DNA from: Neocallimastix lanati (nom. inval.)
Lineage: Eukaryota > Neocallimastigomycota > Neocallimastigomycetes > Neocallimastigales > Neocallimastigaceae
NCBI GenBank assembly: GCA_016946835.1
Contig: JACVTC010000102.1
Location: forward strand, 325,001 to 362,500
DNA length: 37,500 nt
Direction: 5' to 3'
Under the pieces are notes generated by a model. It saw only the letters and a program-made list of their open reading frames with translations. It had not been told where the DNA came from and made no database searches. The translations under genes were made by a program, and so were the position numbers. Positions 9,608 through 21,009 of this stretch are shown here, piece after piece (the stretch's first letter is position 1; each line of letters starts with the position of its first letter).

Positions 9608-11100
9608 CTTCCTTTTGAATTTTATTTTTTATTTGTTTATTTTTTTTTTATATAGAACTTTCTTCTATTTGAATTTTATTAATTTTATTTTTAATATAAT
9701 TTTTTTTTTTTTTATTTTCTCTAAATGTAACCACAGAAATTAGGTGGAGAATTTAATAAATGAAAAATATATTAATATATAATTTTTTAATTTATACATT
9801 TATATAATGAATTATAATTACATATGTAATATATAGTAAATATATATAATATATATTGTTTTTATTATAAATAATCTAATATTAATATATAATATATATT
9901 ATAAAATATAAGTCTATTTATATTATATATTTAATAGTAATAAATTAATACACAATATTTTAATTTAATTACTTATATAGTATTAATTAATTTAATTATT
10001 ATATTTTAAAATTTTAATTTAATTGATTTACTATTATATTTTTATAATAAATAACTATTTAAAAAGTAAAATATATAAAAATCAATTGTTATAATAAATA
10101 ATCTAGTATATAAAATAAAAATTATTTAATATATAATTATGTAAAAAAATATATATATATAAATATTAAATAAATCTTATTAAAGTATTATATTGTTGCC
10201 AATATCATATGTTTTTTTTTTTTTTTTTTTTGGAAAATTTTAATTATTATTAAATTAAATACTTAATCATTATTATATAGCTTGAAATAATTATTAATAA
10301 CAATTTGTTAGCAATAGAGATAGTAATTAAAGTGAAAAAAGATTTTCAAATAAGTTTTTCTTTTTTTTAACTTGAAGTTGTTCACTATATTTTTAAGTAA
10401 TATAGTTTGTCTATTTATACATTTTTATAAATATGCTTGTAAACTTTTTATACCATGAAATATACAAAAACTACTATATATTTGGACATTTTATATATAT
10501 ATTAAAGTTTCTATATATATTATATTTTTAATTTTTTAGGGTTATTATTATTTAACTTTAAATGACACAATTATTTTTCTGTTACATAATTGATATTAAT
10601 TTAATTTATTATTTTATTACAAAATTTTTTAATATATTATTGTTTATCAGATGTACTTAGTTCATCTTAATTTCAGTTAAGTATTTTCTTTTTCTTTTTC
10701 TTTTCTTTTTATTATTAATTAGATTGGTGATAATCTTTAATTTAGATAATAATGTATTAAAATTTATAGAGATAAAAAAAAAAAAAAAGAAAAACAATAA
10801 TGTATTAAGTATATTAAATAAACTTTTTAATTTAAATTATTATTTTTTATTATTATTTATGAAGTTTTTAAATTTCAATGTTTTATGAAAAAAAAATTTT
10901 TAAAAAATTAAATAATATGGAAAAAATTTTTTTCAAAGCATTAATTTAAATATATTAATATTTAAAATTAATATATGTATTTTCATTTTTTAGATTTTAT
11001 TTTTTTTATTATTATAATAATACTAATAATAATAAATAATAATAGTCTTAATAATAAATAATAAATAATAAATAATAAATAATAAATAATAGTCATAATA

Positions 11101-11233
<133 letters not shown>

Positions 11234-11585
11234 ATATTTTCAAAAATTTTGTAATTTCCACATAATTTTTTTAATAATTATTTTAAAAAAGTATAAATAT
11301 AATGAAAATTCTTTAAATTTAAAAAGTCAGATAAAAAAAAAAAAAAAATTAAATTAATAGAAATAGAAATAATTTTTTTCTATTTTATATTTAAGAAAAT
11401 AATATATTTCTAATAAAAATATATTACTTCTAATTTTAAAAATAAATATATATATTTATGAATATATATAATAATATAAATAATATATAAATAATTAAAA
11501 AAAAAAAACGAAGAAAAAAAATATAAAAATCAATTACATAATTAATGATAAAATATCTTAAATAAAATATATTTTTTTTAAGAAA

Positions 11586-14500
11586 ATGAAGTCTTTTAAG
11601 TTAGTCTCTGCTTTGTTATTAGCAACTAATGCTTTACTTGTTAGTTCAAAAGGTAAGATTATTTATAAAAATAAAGTTATTAAAAAATTTAATTTTAATT
11701 ACTTGAAGATATTATATATATTATATATATTATTTTGTATTATTTTATTATGAAATTTAATAATAATATAAAAAATAAAAAAAATTTAAAGTAACTTTCA
11801 AGGTTATTGCTATTTCTGGAACTCCCTCTGTTGTTGTTAATAATAAGAAATATTCCATGAAGGTTGAAGAATATCCAGTTTATTCTGTTACTGTTGATGC
11901 TGTTAATGCTCCAGTAAAGTATCATTATATTTTAGGTAGTGAAGAAGAAAAATTTACTCGTACTACTGAAAACGATACAACTTTAAATGAATTCTTTAAC
12001 AGAAAAATTACTGTAAAGAAGCATCCACTTTTACCAAAGGCTTTTGAAACAATTCCAACTCTTAAGAAGTCAAAACTTTTTGATGGTAATTATAATAAAT
12101 AGTTATTAAATAATTTTTTTTAAAACATAATATTAACAAGCGTTTCTTAAATTTTTGAAATATTTAAAATATTTTATAAATTAATTGTTAAAAATAGATA
12201 CACACATCGATACTATTGTTATTGAAGGTTCTAAAAGTGATGTTGATTATCTTAATGCTAATCCAAATAAGGAAAAGAAGATTAATGTTAAAATTACTTA
12301 TGTTAGGTAGGTTTTTAAATAATATGTAAGAATATAAATATTATAAATAATTTATTCAAATTTTATAAATAAAATAAAAAATTTCAAATATTGACAATTT
12401 ATATAAATATATATAAAAATAGTCCATATAATGTTAAAGTTTTCCAAAATGGTGGTATTAAAGTCAGCGGTCAATCAGTAAGTAACAAATTTAGATAAAT
12501 AAGTGATTAAGAAAATCATTAAAAAATTAAATATGTAAAATGCTTATTAATGTTTATTAATTATTTAAAATTTATTAAATAATTAATTTTGTAATAAAAT
12601 AAATTTTAATAATTTTAAATCAATAGACAAAGTATAATAAGAAGCTTAGTTACAAGATTTCTGGTCTTAAGGCTGATGATAAAGAATTATTTGGTCGTAC
12701 TGCATTAAAGTTAAGAGGTGAATACGGAGATCCAAGTTTCATGAGAGAAAAAACTTACTTTGATATGTTAAATGCTATTGGTGTTCCATCATCTCAAAGT
12801 AAATTTGTTCGTGTTTTCCTTAACAAGAAAGCTGCAGGTTTATATCTTATAACTGATGATTTCTCTAACAAACATTTCCTTAAGAGTGTCTTTAACAATG
12901 GTAAGAAGTTTTCTGTTGATAATGCTGTTTTCAAGGTCAATTCTAATGGTGACTTAAAATACAAGGGTTCCTCAAAGAGTGATTTAGAACCATATTCCTA
13001 TAAGGGTGATATCGAAGATGCTAATAGTTTAGAAAAGGTAAAAGAAATTTTAATACCATTTATGAAAGAAATTGAAAATTACCCAAAGACCAAAAAGTTA
13101 AGCTTAAATGTTGAAGAATTCTTAAGAGCTATGGCTATGGAATACCTTGCCTACGGTACTGATAATTATTGGATGGTTCAAGGTAACTATTTCCTTTTCA
13201 AGAATATGGCTACTAATGAATGGCATTTTGTTGATAGTGATTTCGATATGACCTTCGGTCATGGAAGTCCAGATAAGTGTCTTAAAACTACTCTTGATAA
13301 CTATGTTACTGTAAAGAATAAGGGTAATTCTAGACCACTTATTGATACTATCAGAAAAGTCGGAAATAATGACAAGTATTTAAAGGATGCCGTTAAGAGA
13401 ATTGTCCAATCAGTTTTCAATATTAAGGCTGTCGAATCACGTCTTGATTCCTTTGCTGAAATGTTAGAAGAAGATGCTGTTTGGGACTTTGGATTAAAGG
13501 GATTGAACACATACAGTGGTGACCATGAAGTTAAAGTTAAGCCACACACTAAATCTGATTTCGAAAGAGAACTTACTAGTTCTTCCTCTACTAAATATCC
13601 ATATGCTATTAAGAAGTGGATTATTGAAAGAAGTAAAAATGTTGCTTCAATCTATGGTTTCTCTGTTCCAAGTTCTCCAAATACTAGCCTTGGTTATTAC
13701 GAACCAGAATATGAAAGTAAGTCAAAGGATAATGATAAACCAGCTAAGACTACTCCTGCTCAAGCCACTCAAGCTAAGACTACTCCAGCTAAGACTACTC
13801 CAGCTTCATCAGCTCCAACAAGAAATTCAGATCTTCCAATCTCTACCGAAAAATGTGGACCAAATGTTGCTGTTTGTAAGGAAGGTTACTGTTGCAGTCA
13901 ATATGGTTACTGTGGTAATACTGATGAATACTGTGGAAATGGTTGTCAAAGTGAATTTGGTGAATGTAACGGAAGTGTTTCTAAGACTACTCCAGTAAAG
14001 ACTACTCCGGCTCAAACCACTCAAGCTAAGACTACTCCAGCTTCATCAGCTCCAACAAGAAATTCAGATCTTCCAGTTTCTACCGGAAAATGTGGACCAA
14101 ATGTAGCTGTTTGTAAGGAAGGTTACTGTTGCAGTCAATATGGTTACTGTGGTAAGACTGAAGCATACTGTGGTAAGGGTTGTCAAAGTGAATTTGGTAA
14201 ATGTAACGGAAGTGTTTCTAAGACTACTCCAAAGACTACTCCAAAGACTACTCCAAAGACTACTCCAAAGACTACTCCAAAGACTACTCCAAAGACAACT
14301 GCAAAGACAACTGCAAAGACTACTCCAAAGACTACTGCTTCTAAATCATCAATTAAGACAAATCTTCCAGTGTCTGTTGGAAAATGTGGTCCAAATGTTG
14401 CTGTATGTAAAGAAGGATACTGTTGTAGTCAATATGGTTACTGTGGTAAGACTGAAGCATACTGTGGTAAGGGTTGTCAAAGTGAATTTGGAAATTGTAA

Positions 14501-14810
14501 TGGTAGCGCTGTTGTAGTAAAGCCTACAACCAAGAAAACTACAACTACTAAGAAAACAACTAAGAAAACAACTAAGAAAACTACTAAGAAAACTACTTCT
14601 AAGAAAACTACTAAGAAAACTACTAAGAAGACCACTAAGAAAACTACTAAGAAAACCTCTACTAAAAAGTCTTCCGGTTCAACTGGAAAGTGTGGTTCTG
14701 GTTATGGATCATGTGCCAGTGGTTACTGCTGCAGTAAATATGGATACTGTGGTAAAAGTTCTGAATACTGTAGTACTGGTTGTCAAAAGTCATTTGGTAA
14801 ATGTTGGTAA
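11586..14810 (+). CDS. Secreted CotH-kinase-domain protein with four CBM18 (hevein) chitin-binding modules; 5 exons
   Basis: Rebuilt exons: 11586-11652, 11792-12085, 12198-12306, 12423-12477, 12627-14810 (902 aa). Donors are GTAAGA, GTAATT, GTAGGT and GTAAGT; all acceptors are AG; introns are 112-149 bp and keep the frame (phases 1, 1, 2, 0). Residues 1-21 form a signal peptide ([21 protein letters not shown]). The N-terminal beta-rich part ([13 protein letters not shown]...) leads into the CotH kinase-like domain: [10 protein letters not shown] with REK (residues 204-217) and the acidic metal-binding cluster DSDFDMTFG (Asp378/380/382). Bacterial CotH phosphorylates spore-coat proteins, so the fungal substrates are unknown. 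The C-terminus carries four 8-Cys hevein repeats (about 585-622, 664-701, 762-799, 864-901), each with the CCSQYGYCG- or CCSKYGYCG-type sugar-binding core. They are joined by Thr/Pro linkers (KTTP repeats, probably O-mannosylated), the last of which is KTTK. Location is inferred to be extracellular, bound to chitin of its own wall or another surface. There is no dockerin and no membrane anchor. Confidence 0.92.
11653..11791 (+). other. Intron 1 of the CotH gene
   Basis: GTAAGA...AAAG, 139 bp, phase 1, directly after the signal-peptide codons. Removing it joins SSK to [10 protein letters not shown], which restores the family N-terminus. It is markedly more AT-rich than the flanking exons. Confidence 0.85.
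12086..12197 (+). other. Intron 2 of the CotH gene
   Basis: GTAATT...ATAG, 112 bp, phase 1. Splicing joins KLFD to [11 protein letters not shown]. Without it the frame stops at TAG 12100-12102. Confidence 0.85.
12307..12422 (+). other. Intron 3 of the CotH gene
   Basis: GTAGGT...ATAG, 116 bp, phase 2. Splicing joins KITYV to [12 protein letters not shown] across an AGT codon. Confidence 0.85.
12478..12626 (+). other. Intron 4 of the CotH gene
   Basis: GTAAGT...ATAG, 149 bp, phase 0. Splicing joins KVSGQS to [14 protein letters not shown]. All later coding sequence (2.18 kb) is a single exon, so introns cluster at the 5' end. Confidence 0.85.
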
Positions 14811-16039
14811 ATGTAAATGATAAAATTTGTCATTTCCAGCATATTAATTGTTTAATTATTTTTTTTTTATGAATAATTTTTTAAAGGAAATATTAATAAA
14901 AATAAAAAAAAAATAATTAAATAAAATAAATATATCATAAAAATAATTAAATCATAAAAATAATAATAGAGAAATTAGCAAATAATTATAATTTAAATAT
15001 ATATATTAAAAGTATAAATTTTAATAAACTTTTGAAATATATGTTTAATAAAAAAAAATTAATAAAATTAAAATAAAACATTAAGATATTTATTGTTTTA
15101 GGTTTTTTTTAACCTTCAAAATAATAGATTTTTATATTTTATTTTATTAATAATGATAGTAATAATGATAAATATATAGATAAAATAGTAATTTAAAAAA
15201 TAATAAATAATAATAAATATCTATATAAAATTATATTTAAATATTTTCATAAACTTTTTCATAAATATATTATGTTAATATATATAATTTTATATTACAT
15301 AAAAATAATTTATAATATATAATATATATAAATATTAAACATAAAGAAATATAAATAATATTCATAAAATAAAAGAATTAAAAAAACTATTAATTAATGA
15401 TATAAATAATATTATATAAAAATGGTATAAATAATGTAGCTATTTAATACAAAATAAAGTTGTATAAAATAGTAAAAAAAAAATTATAAATGTAGCTATT
15501 AAATACAAAATAAAGTTGTATAGAATAGTAAAACAATATACATATAAGACTATTAAAACCCACATGAATGAAAAATAATATTAAGAAAGTAATGAAGTGT
15601 AAAATAAACAATTATTTTTTTGTTTGGTTTATTTATATTTTTTATAATAAAAATATTAATAATTATTAATAGTTATTTTAATCTTTTTTTAATAATAGAA
15701 TTATTTAACTATTTTTTATGAAGGTTTGATGCCTCTGAACTTTTTTCTGACTTTATTTTATACACTTTTTTTTGAATATTACATTTATTTTAATTTCAAA
15801 TTACTATTTGTTATGTTCAAATTTGAACAAATAAAAAAAAAATTTTTTTTTTAAAAAAAAACTTTAATAATAATAAATGAATAAATAAAAAAATTTTAAA
15901 GTTCGTAATAATTGGGGTTATATAAAAAATTAACTTTTTGTCCTAGAAACTCAAAATTATAGATCAGAAAAAAAAATATTTATTAAAGTTTGATATTATA
16001 TCTATAAATTTTTTTATAATTTTTTTATACTATTAGTTT
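14811..16039. other. AT-rich spacer between CotH and the LINE
   Basis: 3' flank of the CotH gene, then featureless A/T sequence with a small tandem duplication (15434-15533). The patch 15715-15800 (with GATGCCTCTGAAC) is less biased but carries no frame or RNA fold that I recognise. Confidence 0.7.
15434..15533. repeat. About 55-bp tandem duplication
   Basis: ATGTAGCTATTTAATACAAA followed by ATAAAGTTGTATAAAATAGT occurs at 15434 and again at 15489 with two substitutions. The units are separated by an A run. Confidence 0.85.
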
Positions 16040-16040
16040 A

Positions 16041-16057
16041 TTAAATGGAAATCCCAA
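16041..16057 (+). repeat. 5' target-site duplication of the full-length LINE (imperfect)
   Basis: TTAAATGGAAATCCCAA here matches TTAAATGGAAAATCCAA right after the poly(A) tail at 21008-21024: 11 identical bases, extendable to 17 with two mismatches. The location upstream of the ORF and directly after the tail makes chance unlikely, but the low complexity of the genome tempers this. Confidence 0.65.
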
Positions 16058-16645
16058 TGATGGAACCTAAGCTGTATGGTTTCTGAGGGGATTCAGCAAT
16101 TAGTATAATAATAAAATCTTAATTATTTTTCAATCTTATATGCAATTTCAATCTTTTTATATAAAACATAACTGTAGCTTTTTAAATCAATTATTCAATC
16201 AAAAGAATTTTTTACACTATACTACTAACAATATTGTTTTTGTTTTTTTCTTATATTTTTTAAATTTTTTCTATATTTTTTCTATACTTTTTATATATAT
16301 ATATACTTTTTTATCGTTATATATGTTATTTTATATCTCTATATTAATTTTTTACTTTAGGTTTTTTTAATTTTCATATCCTTTTACAATATTTTAACAT
16401 ATAAAAAAAAAAAAAAATAAATTAAATTTACTATTTTACATTTTTTTATTGAATAAATAATTTTTCCACTAACATTGTTTTTTAAATATATCTTAGGAAA
16501 TACAATTCATGTGAAACTATTAACTCTTATATTCAGTAAACTTAAATGTTAAATATTTTATATATAATTCTTTGGTATTCAATCCTTATAATCAATTCAT
16601 TTTAAATAGAAATTAAGTCAGTTCTTTTCTCAACTAACTCTAAAC

Positions 16646-19600
16646 ATGGATGCTTCTAGTTCTGTTAACACTACTCCCTTCCATCGTGGTTTCTACTGCT
16701 TCGGAAATCATATGAATAATTATAGCCTTATTTTCATTCATGACCTTAATTCTTGGTCCCCTAGAAAACTAATGGCACAAGTTATTAGTAAGATCCCTTA
16801 CTACAATGTAATTATTCCATATGTTAAAAAACTTTTTTCTCCAAGGTATGGCTCATACTTCATTATTAGGGTTAATAAATACAAAAATGATCTCATCTTT
16901 TTCTATGTTTTAAATTTCTTAAGAGATGAAATTCCTGAAACAGCTAAAATTACCTGGTCCTTGTGTAATAAACTGAATCAAATGAACAAGTCGAGGAAAT
17001 CTAAAAACATTGATGTTGAACTTAATCCTATGGCAAAAGATTTTTTCTCTAGCCATCTAAATTCAAATTCTTCTTTCTTTAATCTCTGTGTTAGTTGGAA
17101 TATTAACGGTTGGAATACTGAAAAGCGAGATAGTATTTTGTATCTCAACTCTACTTTTAAACCTATATGTATCTGTCTACAAGAAACTGGAAAAAGTAAA
17201 TATCTACCAAAAGATGTTTCATCACCTTTAATTCCATATTACAACTCAGTTTTCCTTAAAGCTAATCCTAAAACCCCTGGTATGAGAGGACTCTTTATTG
17301 GTGTTCATTCTTCGTGCTCTTTCTTCCAAGAACCGTTTTTATACAAATATATCATTTCAGTTAATATTACTTCTTTTTGGAATCAAAAATGTACTATTGG
17401 TAATATCTACTTCCCTCAAAGCAAATGGAAGGAAGCAAGACTAGTTGCTTTTGATGAACTCTCTCAATGGTTACGTTTTCACAATAGAAAAAATGTTCCG
17501 GCTGTCCTAGTTGGTGACTTTAACATGTCATTAAAGAAGATCAAAACATACATTTCAAATAATTTTCCTAATTGGTATATTGCTCCTTTATATGGTAATC
17601 AATTTACATATGCTAAAGGTACTAGATCATCTTGCATTGATCATGTCATCTATAATGAGGCTTTGGCATCCCATATTAATAAAACCTCGGTTTGTACTTC
17701 GTTTTATGGTATTTCTGATCATAAACCTATTTTACTTTCTTGCAACAAAGTTCTCTCCGATGGTTTTATAAGGCCTACTAAAGTTTCTAAATGGTCAACT
17801 CATATTTGTAAAACAAAAAATTCAGATATTTTATCACATAATTATTTTTCAATCCTAGAAAATGACCTTGATTCTCATTACAATTCGCTTACGGCTGATG
17901 AAATGGTAGAAAAATTTATCAATACAGCAAATAATATCGGTAAAGATATTAAGGCTTTTATTCCAACAAATTTAAAGGGCTCTGCTTTTCATTGTCCTTA
18001 TTACATTAAAAAACTATCTCATGAAAAACATATCGCATTTCGGAATATTAAGCCTTACTTTAATTGTGAAAATGTTGATAATTACCTTGAACAATTTAAT
18101 AAATATGAAAAACTTTGCAAATTAATCAAGAAAACTAAGAGTAAATTTCGTTCTGCTAGATTTAAGGCTAATATAGTAAAAATAGGTAATTATTTTTTGA
18201 ATAAAGATTTCAAAAATGGTTGGAGATGTTTAAAGAAAATGGCTAAACCATCATATTCATCTACCTCCCTTACTTGCATTAAATCTAAGTTTGGTCAAGA
18301 TATTATCTCTCCTTCAAAGCAATTAGATAGATGGGCTGAATATTATAAAGATCTTGCTTCGGATCCCTCAGGTCACAGCCTTAATCGTAATTACTGGAAT
18401 CATGCTTTAAGGAATATTAGTCTTAGATCCACTACCTGGAATATAAATGGTCCTATTACGATTGAAGATATTAAAAAAACTATTTCATCGATGAAAAATA
18501 ACAAAGCACCCGGCCCCGATGGTATTCCGATTGAATTCTACAAAGCTCTTTTTTGTAACGAAGAATTACTAGAATCACATCCTGCTGCTGGAAAGTGTCT
18601 AAAATTGATATTTAATAAAATATGGAATGGGTCATTTCCTAAAAAATGGAACTCAGCTTCTATTGTATCAATTCCTAAGAAGGGTGACCTATCAGATTGT
18701 AGTAATTATCGAGGTATTTCTCTCATTAACGTTGGACTAAAAATCATTTCAAAAATTATAACAGATAGAATATCTACTTACGCACTCTCACACAATTTCA
18801 TTAGACCTGAACAATTTGGATTTCGCAACCGCGAAGAATGCATTAGTTTATTCATTTCCGTTAGAGAAATTTGTCAAAGAAGAAAATTCCAAGGAAAATT
18901 CACATATTTAGCTTTTTTAGATCTTAAAAAAGCTTATGATTCAGTTCCTATTTTTAACATTCTTACTAAATTATATCACTATGGAGTACGCGGTAAATGT
19001 TTTGATTTTCTTTGTAATTTATATACTTCATCTAAAGCACGTGCTCGATTTGCTTCAATGTTATCAAATGAATTTCCTATTAAAAGAGGTGTTCGTCAAG
19101 GTTGTCCTTTATCTCCAATCTTATTCAATTTATTCATCAATGATATACTAAATGACTGTGAAAAGTATGGTGTTAATGTTGGAAGAAAAAAGTGTTGTGG
19201 TGGACTCTTTGCTGATGATGTTGTTCTCATTGCTCCAAGTGCAAAAAATTTAGAAAAATTATTAAAAAAGGTACATAAATGGGCTAATTTAAATGAAATG
19301 ACTTTTGGTATTGAAAAGTGTGCAACTATGGTTATAAAACCAATGAACTTCCAACCTCCTCCAAACTATAGTGATCCAACCTTCTATTTAGGAAAGAATG
19401 ATATTCCTAAAGTTTCTAGTTATGTCTATCTTGGTATTCCTTTTTCAGATGATCTCCTACTAGAACACATTATATCTCACATGCATTTTAAAGTTAGAAA
19501 ATCCCTTCTTTCATTTACACGTTTCTTTTCAAATAAACTTATTCCTATTGTATACAAGAAAAAAGTTCTTCAATCCTTTGTTATTAGTAAAGTAATTTAT

Positions 19601-20809
19601 TATTCTCCTTTACTTGGTTTAAACAAATCTAGAACGGCTAGAATTCAAACATTAATTAATACTGGTCTATTTTGGTGTATCGGTTCCTTCTCTAAAAATG
19701 GTAAAACAAATACAGAAAACAATGACTATAATAGACATAATTCAACAATGAGTACTTATGCTTTATCTCGAGATCTAAGCATCCCTCCTATTGCTGGTAT
19801 CTGCGCAGCCTTACAGATTAAATCATTTGCAAAATGGAGTAAATCAAACTGTATCATAAAGGATCTTATTAAATCTATTCCCAAAATGCCTTATTATTCC
19901 TGGACTAAAGAATCTAGAACACTATATAAAAAAATCAAAAAATATAAATGTGTAAAATATGACGATATTATAGAACGTTACTGGAAATCAGTTTCCAGAT
20001 TTCAAGGTATTAAAGGTCAAAACTACGATAGTAACAAGTTCTCAAACAATAAAGCTATAATAATGCTTAGCTTAAAATATCCCCAATTCAACTTAGGATT
20101 TTCGTGGATTATACGTTTACGCTGTGGTTATAAATACAATACTACTATTGCTATTAGAATGGGTAGAGTTTCAGAAGATTGTCCAAAGTCCTGCCCATGT
20201 TGTGGTGAAGGTAATCAATCTTTTGAACATTGGATTTTTAAATGCGATGCTCTTGCATCTTTTAGATGGAATTCTTTAAATTTCATCGATGATCTCTATG
20301 TTTTATTCCTTAGGAAGATTAGAGCGTTTAATCCTCTTTCTTCCTATGACTCTATTTCTGATTTTGAAGATTATATCAATCATTATATATACTTGTTCCT
20401 TCTTGGTGGGACTTTAGTTTTAAATGAACTACATTTCGATAGTGGGGAACAGAGACATTTAAATGAACTACTTTTCAAAGGTTCATCTGAGTCACCTGTT
20501 CCAAAAATTGTGGGCTTGGCGGAATTCTTAACAAATGCAATACCTATCATAAGTAGTTCGTTTGAGCTATTATTTGATAGGTATTGCAAAATATCAAACT
20601 TATCCAAGAGCGTCGACGTCGTACTGATAAGGCATAATGAAAATACAGGATTATCATCTATTACTACGAAGGGTGATTCTCGCCCTAGTAGCTCAATAAA
20701 TGATGAATCCGGGGAGAGTTTAGTGGACACCACACTATCTATTTTAAGGATGTTACTTCTAAATTTTATTTCTTTTTTATTTGATAGGAAGGGTAAAATT
20801 CCCGCATAG
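16646..20809 (+). CDS. LINE polyprotein: N-terminal domain, AP endonuclease, reverse transcriptase, CCHC zinc finger
   Basis: 1387 aa, uninterrupted. Residues about 25-120 form an alpha/beta region of unknown identity that may be an RRM-like nucleic-acid-binding domain. About 146-367 is an APE-type endonuclease with SWNINGW (Asn153), CLQETG (Glu180), VGDFNMS (Asp291, Asn293), IDHV (Asp332) and GISDHKPIL (Asp358-His359). About 600-930 is the RT: NYRGISLINVGLKIISKI, FGFRNREEC, motif A AFLDLKKAYDSV (Asp759), KRGVRQGCPLSPILFNLFIND, motif C FADD (Asp857-Asp858), then a YLGIPFSDD segment. A C-terminal CCHC knuckle starts at Cys1179 (CPKSCPCC...EHWIFKC). The product nicks target DNA and reverse-transcribes its RNA in place. 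There is no RNase H domain and no separate ORF1. The start is the first ATG of the frame. A downstream acidic/Ser-rich tail (about 1250-1387) has no known match. Confidence 0.93.
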   Translation: MDASSSVNTTPFHRGFYCFGNHMNNYSLIFIHDLNSWSPRKLMAQVISKIPYYNVIIPYVKKLFSPRYGSYFIIRVNKYKNDLIFFYVLNFLRDEIPETAKITWSLCNKLNQMNKSRKSKNIDVELNPMAKDFFSSHLNSNSSFFNLCVSWNINGWNTEKRDSILYLNSTFKPICICLQETGKSKYLPKDVSSPLIPYYNSVFLKANPKTPGMRGLFIGVHSSCSFFQEPFLYKYIISVNITSFWNQKCTIGNIYFPQSKWKEARLVAFDELSQWLRFHNRKNVPAVLVGDFNMSLKKIKTYISNNFPNWYIAPLYGNQFTYAKGTRSSCIDHVIYNEALASHINKTSVCTSFYGISDHKPILLSCNKVLSDGFIRPTKVSKWSTHICKTKNSDILSHNYFSILENDLDSHYNSLTADEMVEKFINTANNIGKDIKAFIPTNLKGSAFHCPYYIKKLSHEKHIAFRNIKPYFNCENVDNYLEQFNKYEKLCKLIKKTKSKFRSARFKANIVKIGNYFLNKDFKNGWRCLKKMAKPSYSSTSLTCIKSKFGQDIISPSKQLDRWAEYYKDLASDPSGHSLNRNYWNHALRNISLRSTTWNINGPITIEDIKKTISSMKNNKAPGPDGIPIEFYKALFCNEELLESHPAAGKCLKLIFNKIWNGSFPKKWNSASIVSIPKKGDLSDCSNYRGISLINVGLKIISKIITDRISTYALSHNFIRPEQFGFRNREECISLFISVREICQRRKFQGKFTYLAFLDLKKAYDSVPIFNILTKLYHYGVRGKCFDFLCNLYTSSKARARFASMLSNEFPIKRGVRQGCPLSPILFNLFINDILNDCEKYGVNVGRKKCCGGLFADDVVLIAPSAKNLEKLLKKVHKWANLNEMTFGIEKCATMVIKPMNFQPPPNYSDPTFYLGKNDIPKVSSYVYLGIPFSDDLLLEHIISHMHFKVRKSLLSFTRFFSNKLIPIVYKKKVLQSFVISKVIYYSPLLGLNKSRTARIQTLINTGLFWCIGSFSKNGKTNTENNDYNRHNSTMSTYALSRDLSIPPIAGICAALQIKSFAKWSKSNCIIKDLIKSIPKMPYYSWTKESRTLYKKIKKYKCVKYDDIIERYWKSVSRFQGIKGQNYDSNKFSNNKAIIMLSLKYPQFNLGFSWIIRLRCGYKYNTTIAIRMGRVSEDCPKSCPCCGEGNQSFEHWIFKCDALASFRWNSLNFIDDLYVLFLRKIRAFNPLSSYDSISDFEDYINHYIYLFLLGGTLVLNELHFDSGEQRHLNELLFKGSSESPVPKIVGLAEFLTNAIPIISSSFELLFDRYCKISNLSKSVDVVLIRHNENTGLSSITTKGDSRPSSSINDESGESLVDTTLSILRMLLLNFISFLFDRKGKIPA

Positions 20810-20943
20810 TACAACTTGCCGAAATACATAGTATTTTCGAGCTTTTTTATTTTTTATTTTTTATTTTTTAATTTTTTATTTTTAATTTCTAATGTACTTT
20901 TCACCTACATGTATTTTTTAAAATAAAATTTAATAAAGTTTTT

Positions 20944-20961
20944 GGAAGTGTATTCTCTTCC
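20944..20961 (+). other. LINE 3' stem-loop next to the poly(A) tail
   Basis: GGAAG / CTTCC form a 5-bp stem with an 8-nt loop (TGTATTCT), 6 nt before the A tail. The hairpin is unchanged in the truncated copy (24900-24917). Several LINE families use a 3' stem-loop for template recognition by the RT; here that role is inferred. Confidence 0.6.
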
Positions 20962-20964
20962 CTG

Positions 20965-21007
<43 letters not shown>

Positions 21008-21009
<2 letters not shown>

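Larger units (their letters stand above)
16058..21007 (+). mobile_element. Full-length non-LTR retrotransposon (LINE, single-ORF, APE endonuclease)
   Basis: About 4.95 kb: 5' UTR of about 590 bp (starting near GATGGAACCTAAGCTG), one long ORF (16646-20809), a 3' UTR with a short hairpin, and a 40-A tail (20968-21007), flanked by an imperfect target-site duplication. All endonuclease and RT motifs are intact and there is no stop, so this copy may be a recent and possibly active insertion. A 5'-truncated relative sits at 23796-24951 and an older relic at 21250-21600. Confidence 0.9.

Noticed and set aside
13301-14517. Several shadow frames over the CotH gene, including Leu/Gln-rich ones
   Set aside because: They are alternative readings of the KTTP and CBM18 repeats; no start context or homology supports them.
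16140-16370. 76-codon Phe-rich plus-strand frame upstream of the LINE ORF
   Set aside because: Considered as a LINE ORF1, but it is low-complexity T-rich sequence with no coiled coil, zinc knuckle or RRM signal.
20383-20829. 148-codon minus-strand open frame, also open in the truncated LINE (24346-24861)
   Set aside because: It is the antisense of the LINE C-terminal coding region. Openness in both copies follows from their high identity, so it is not evidence of a gene.
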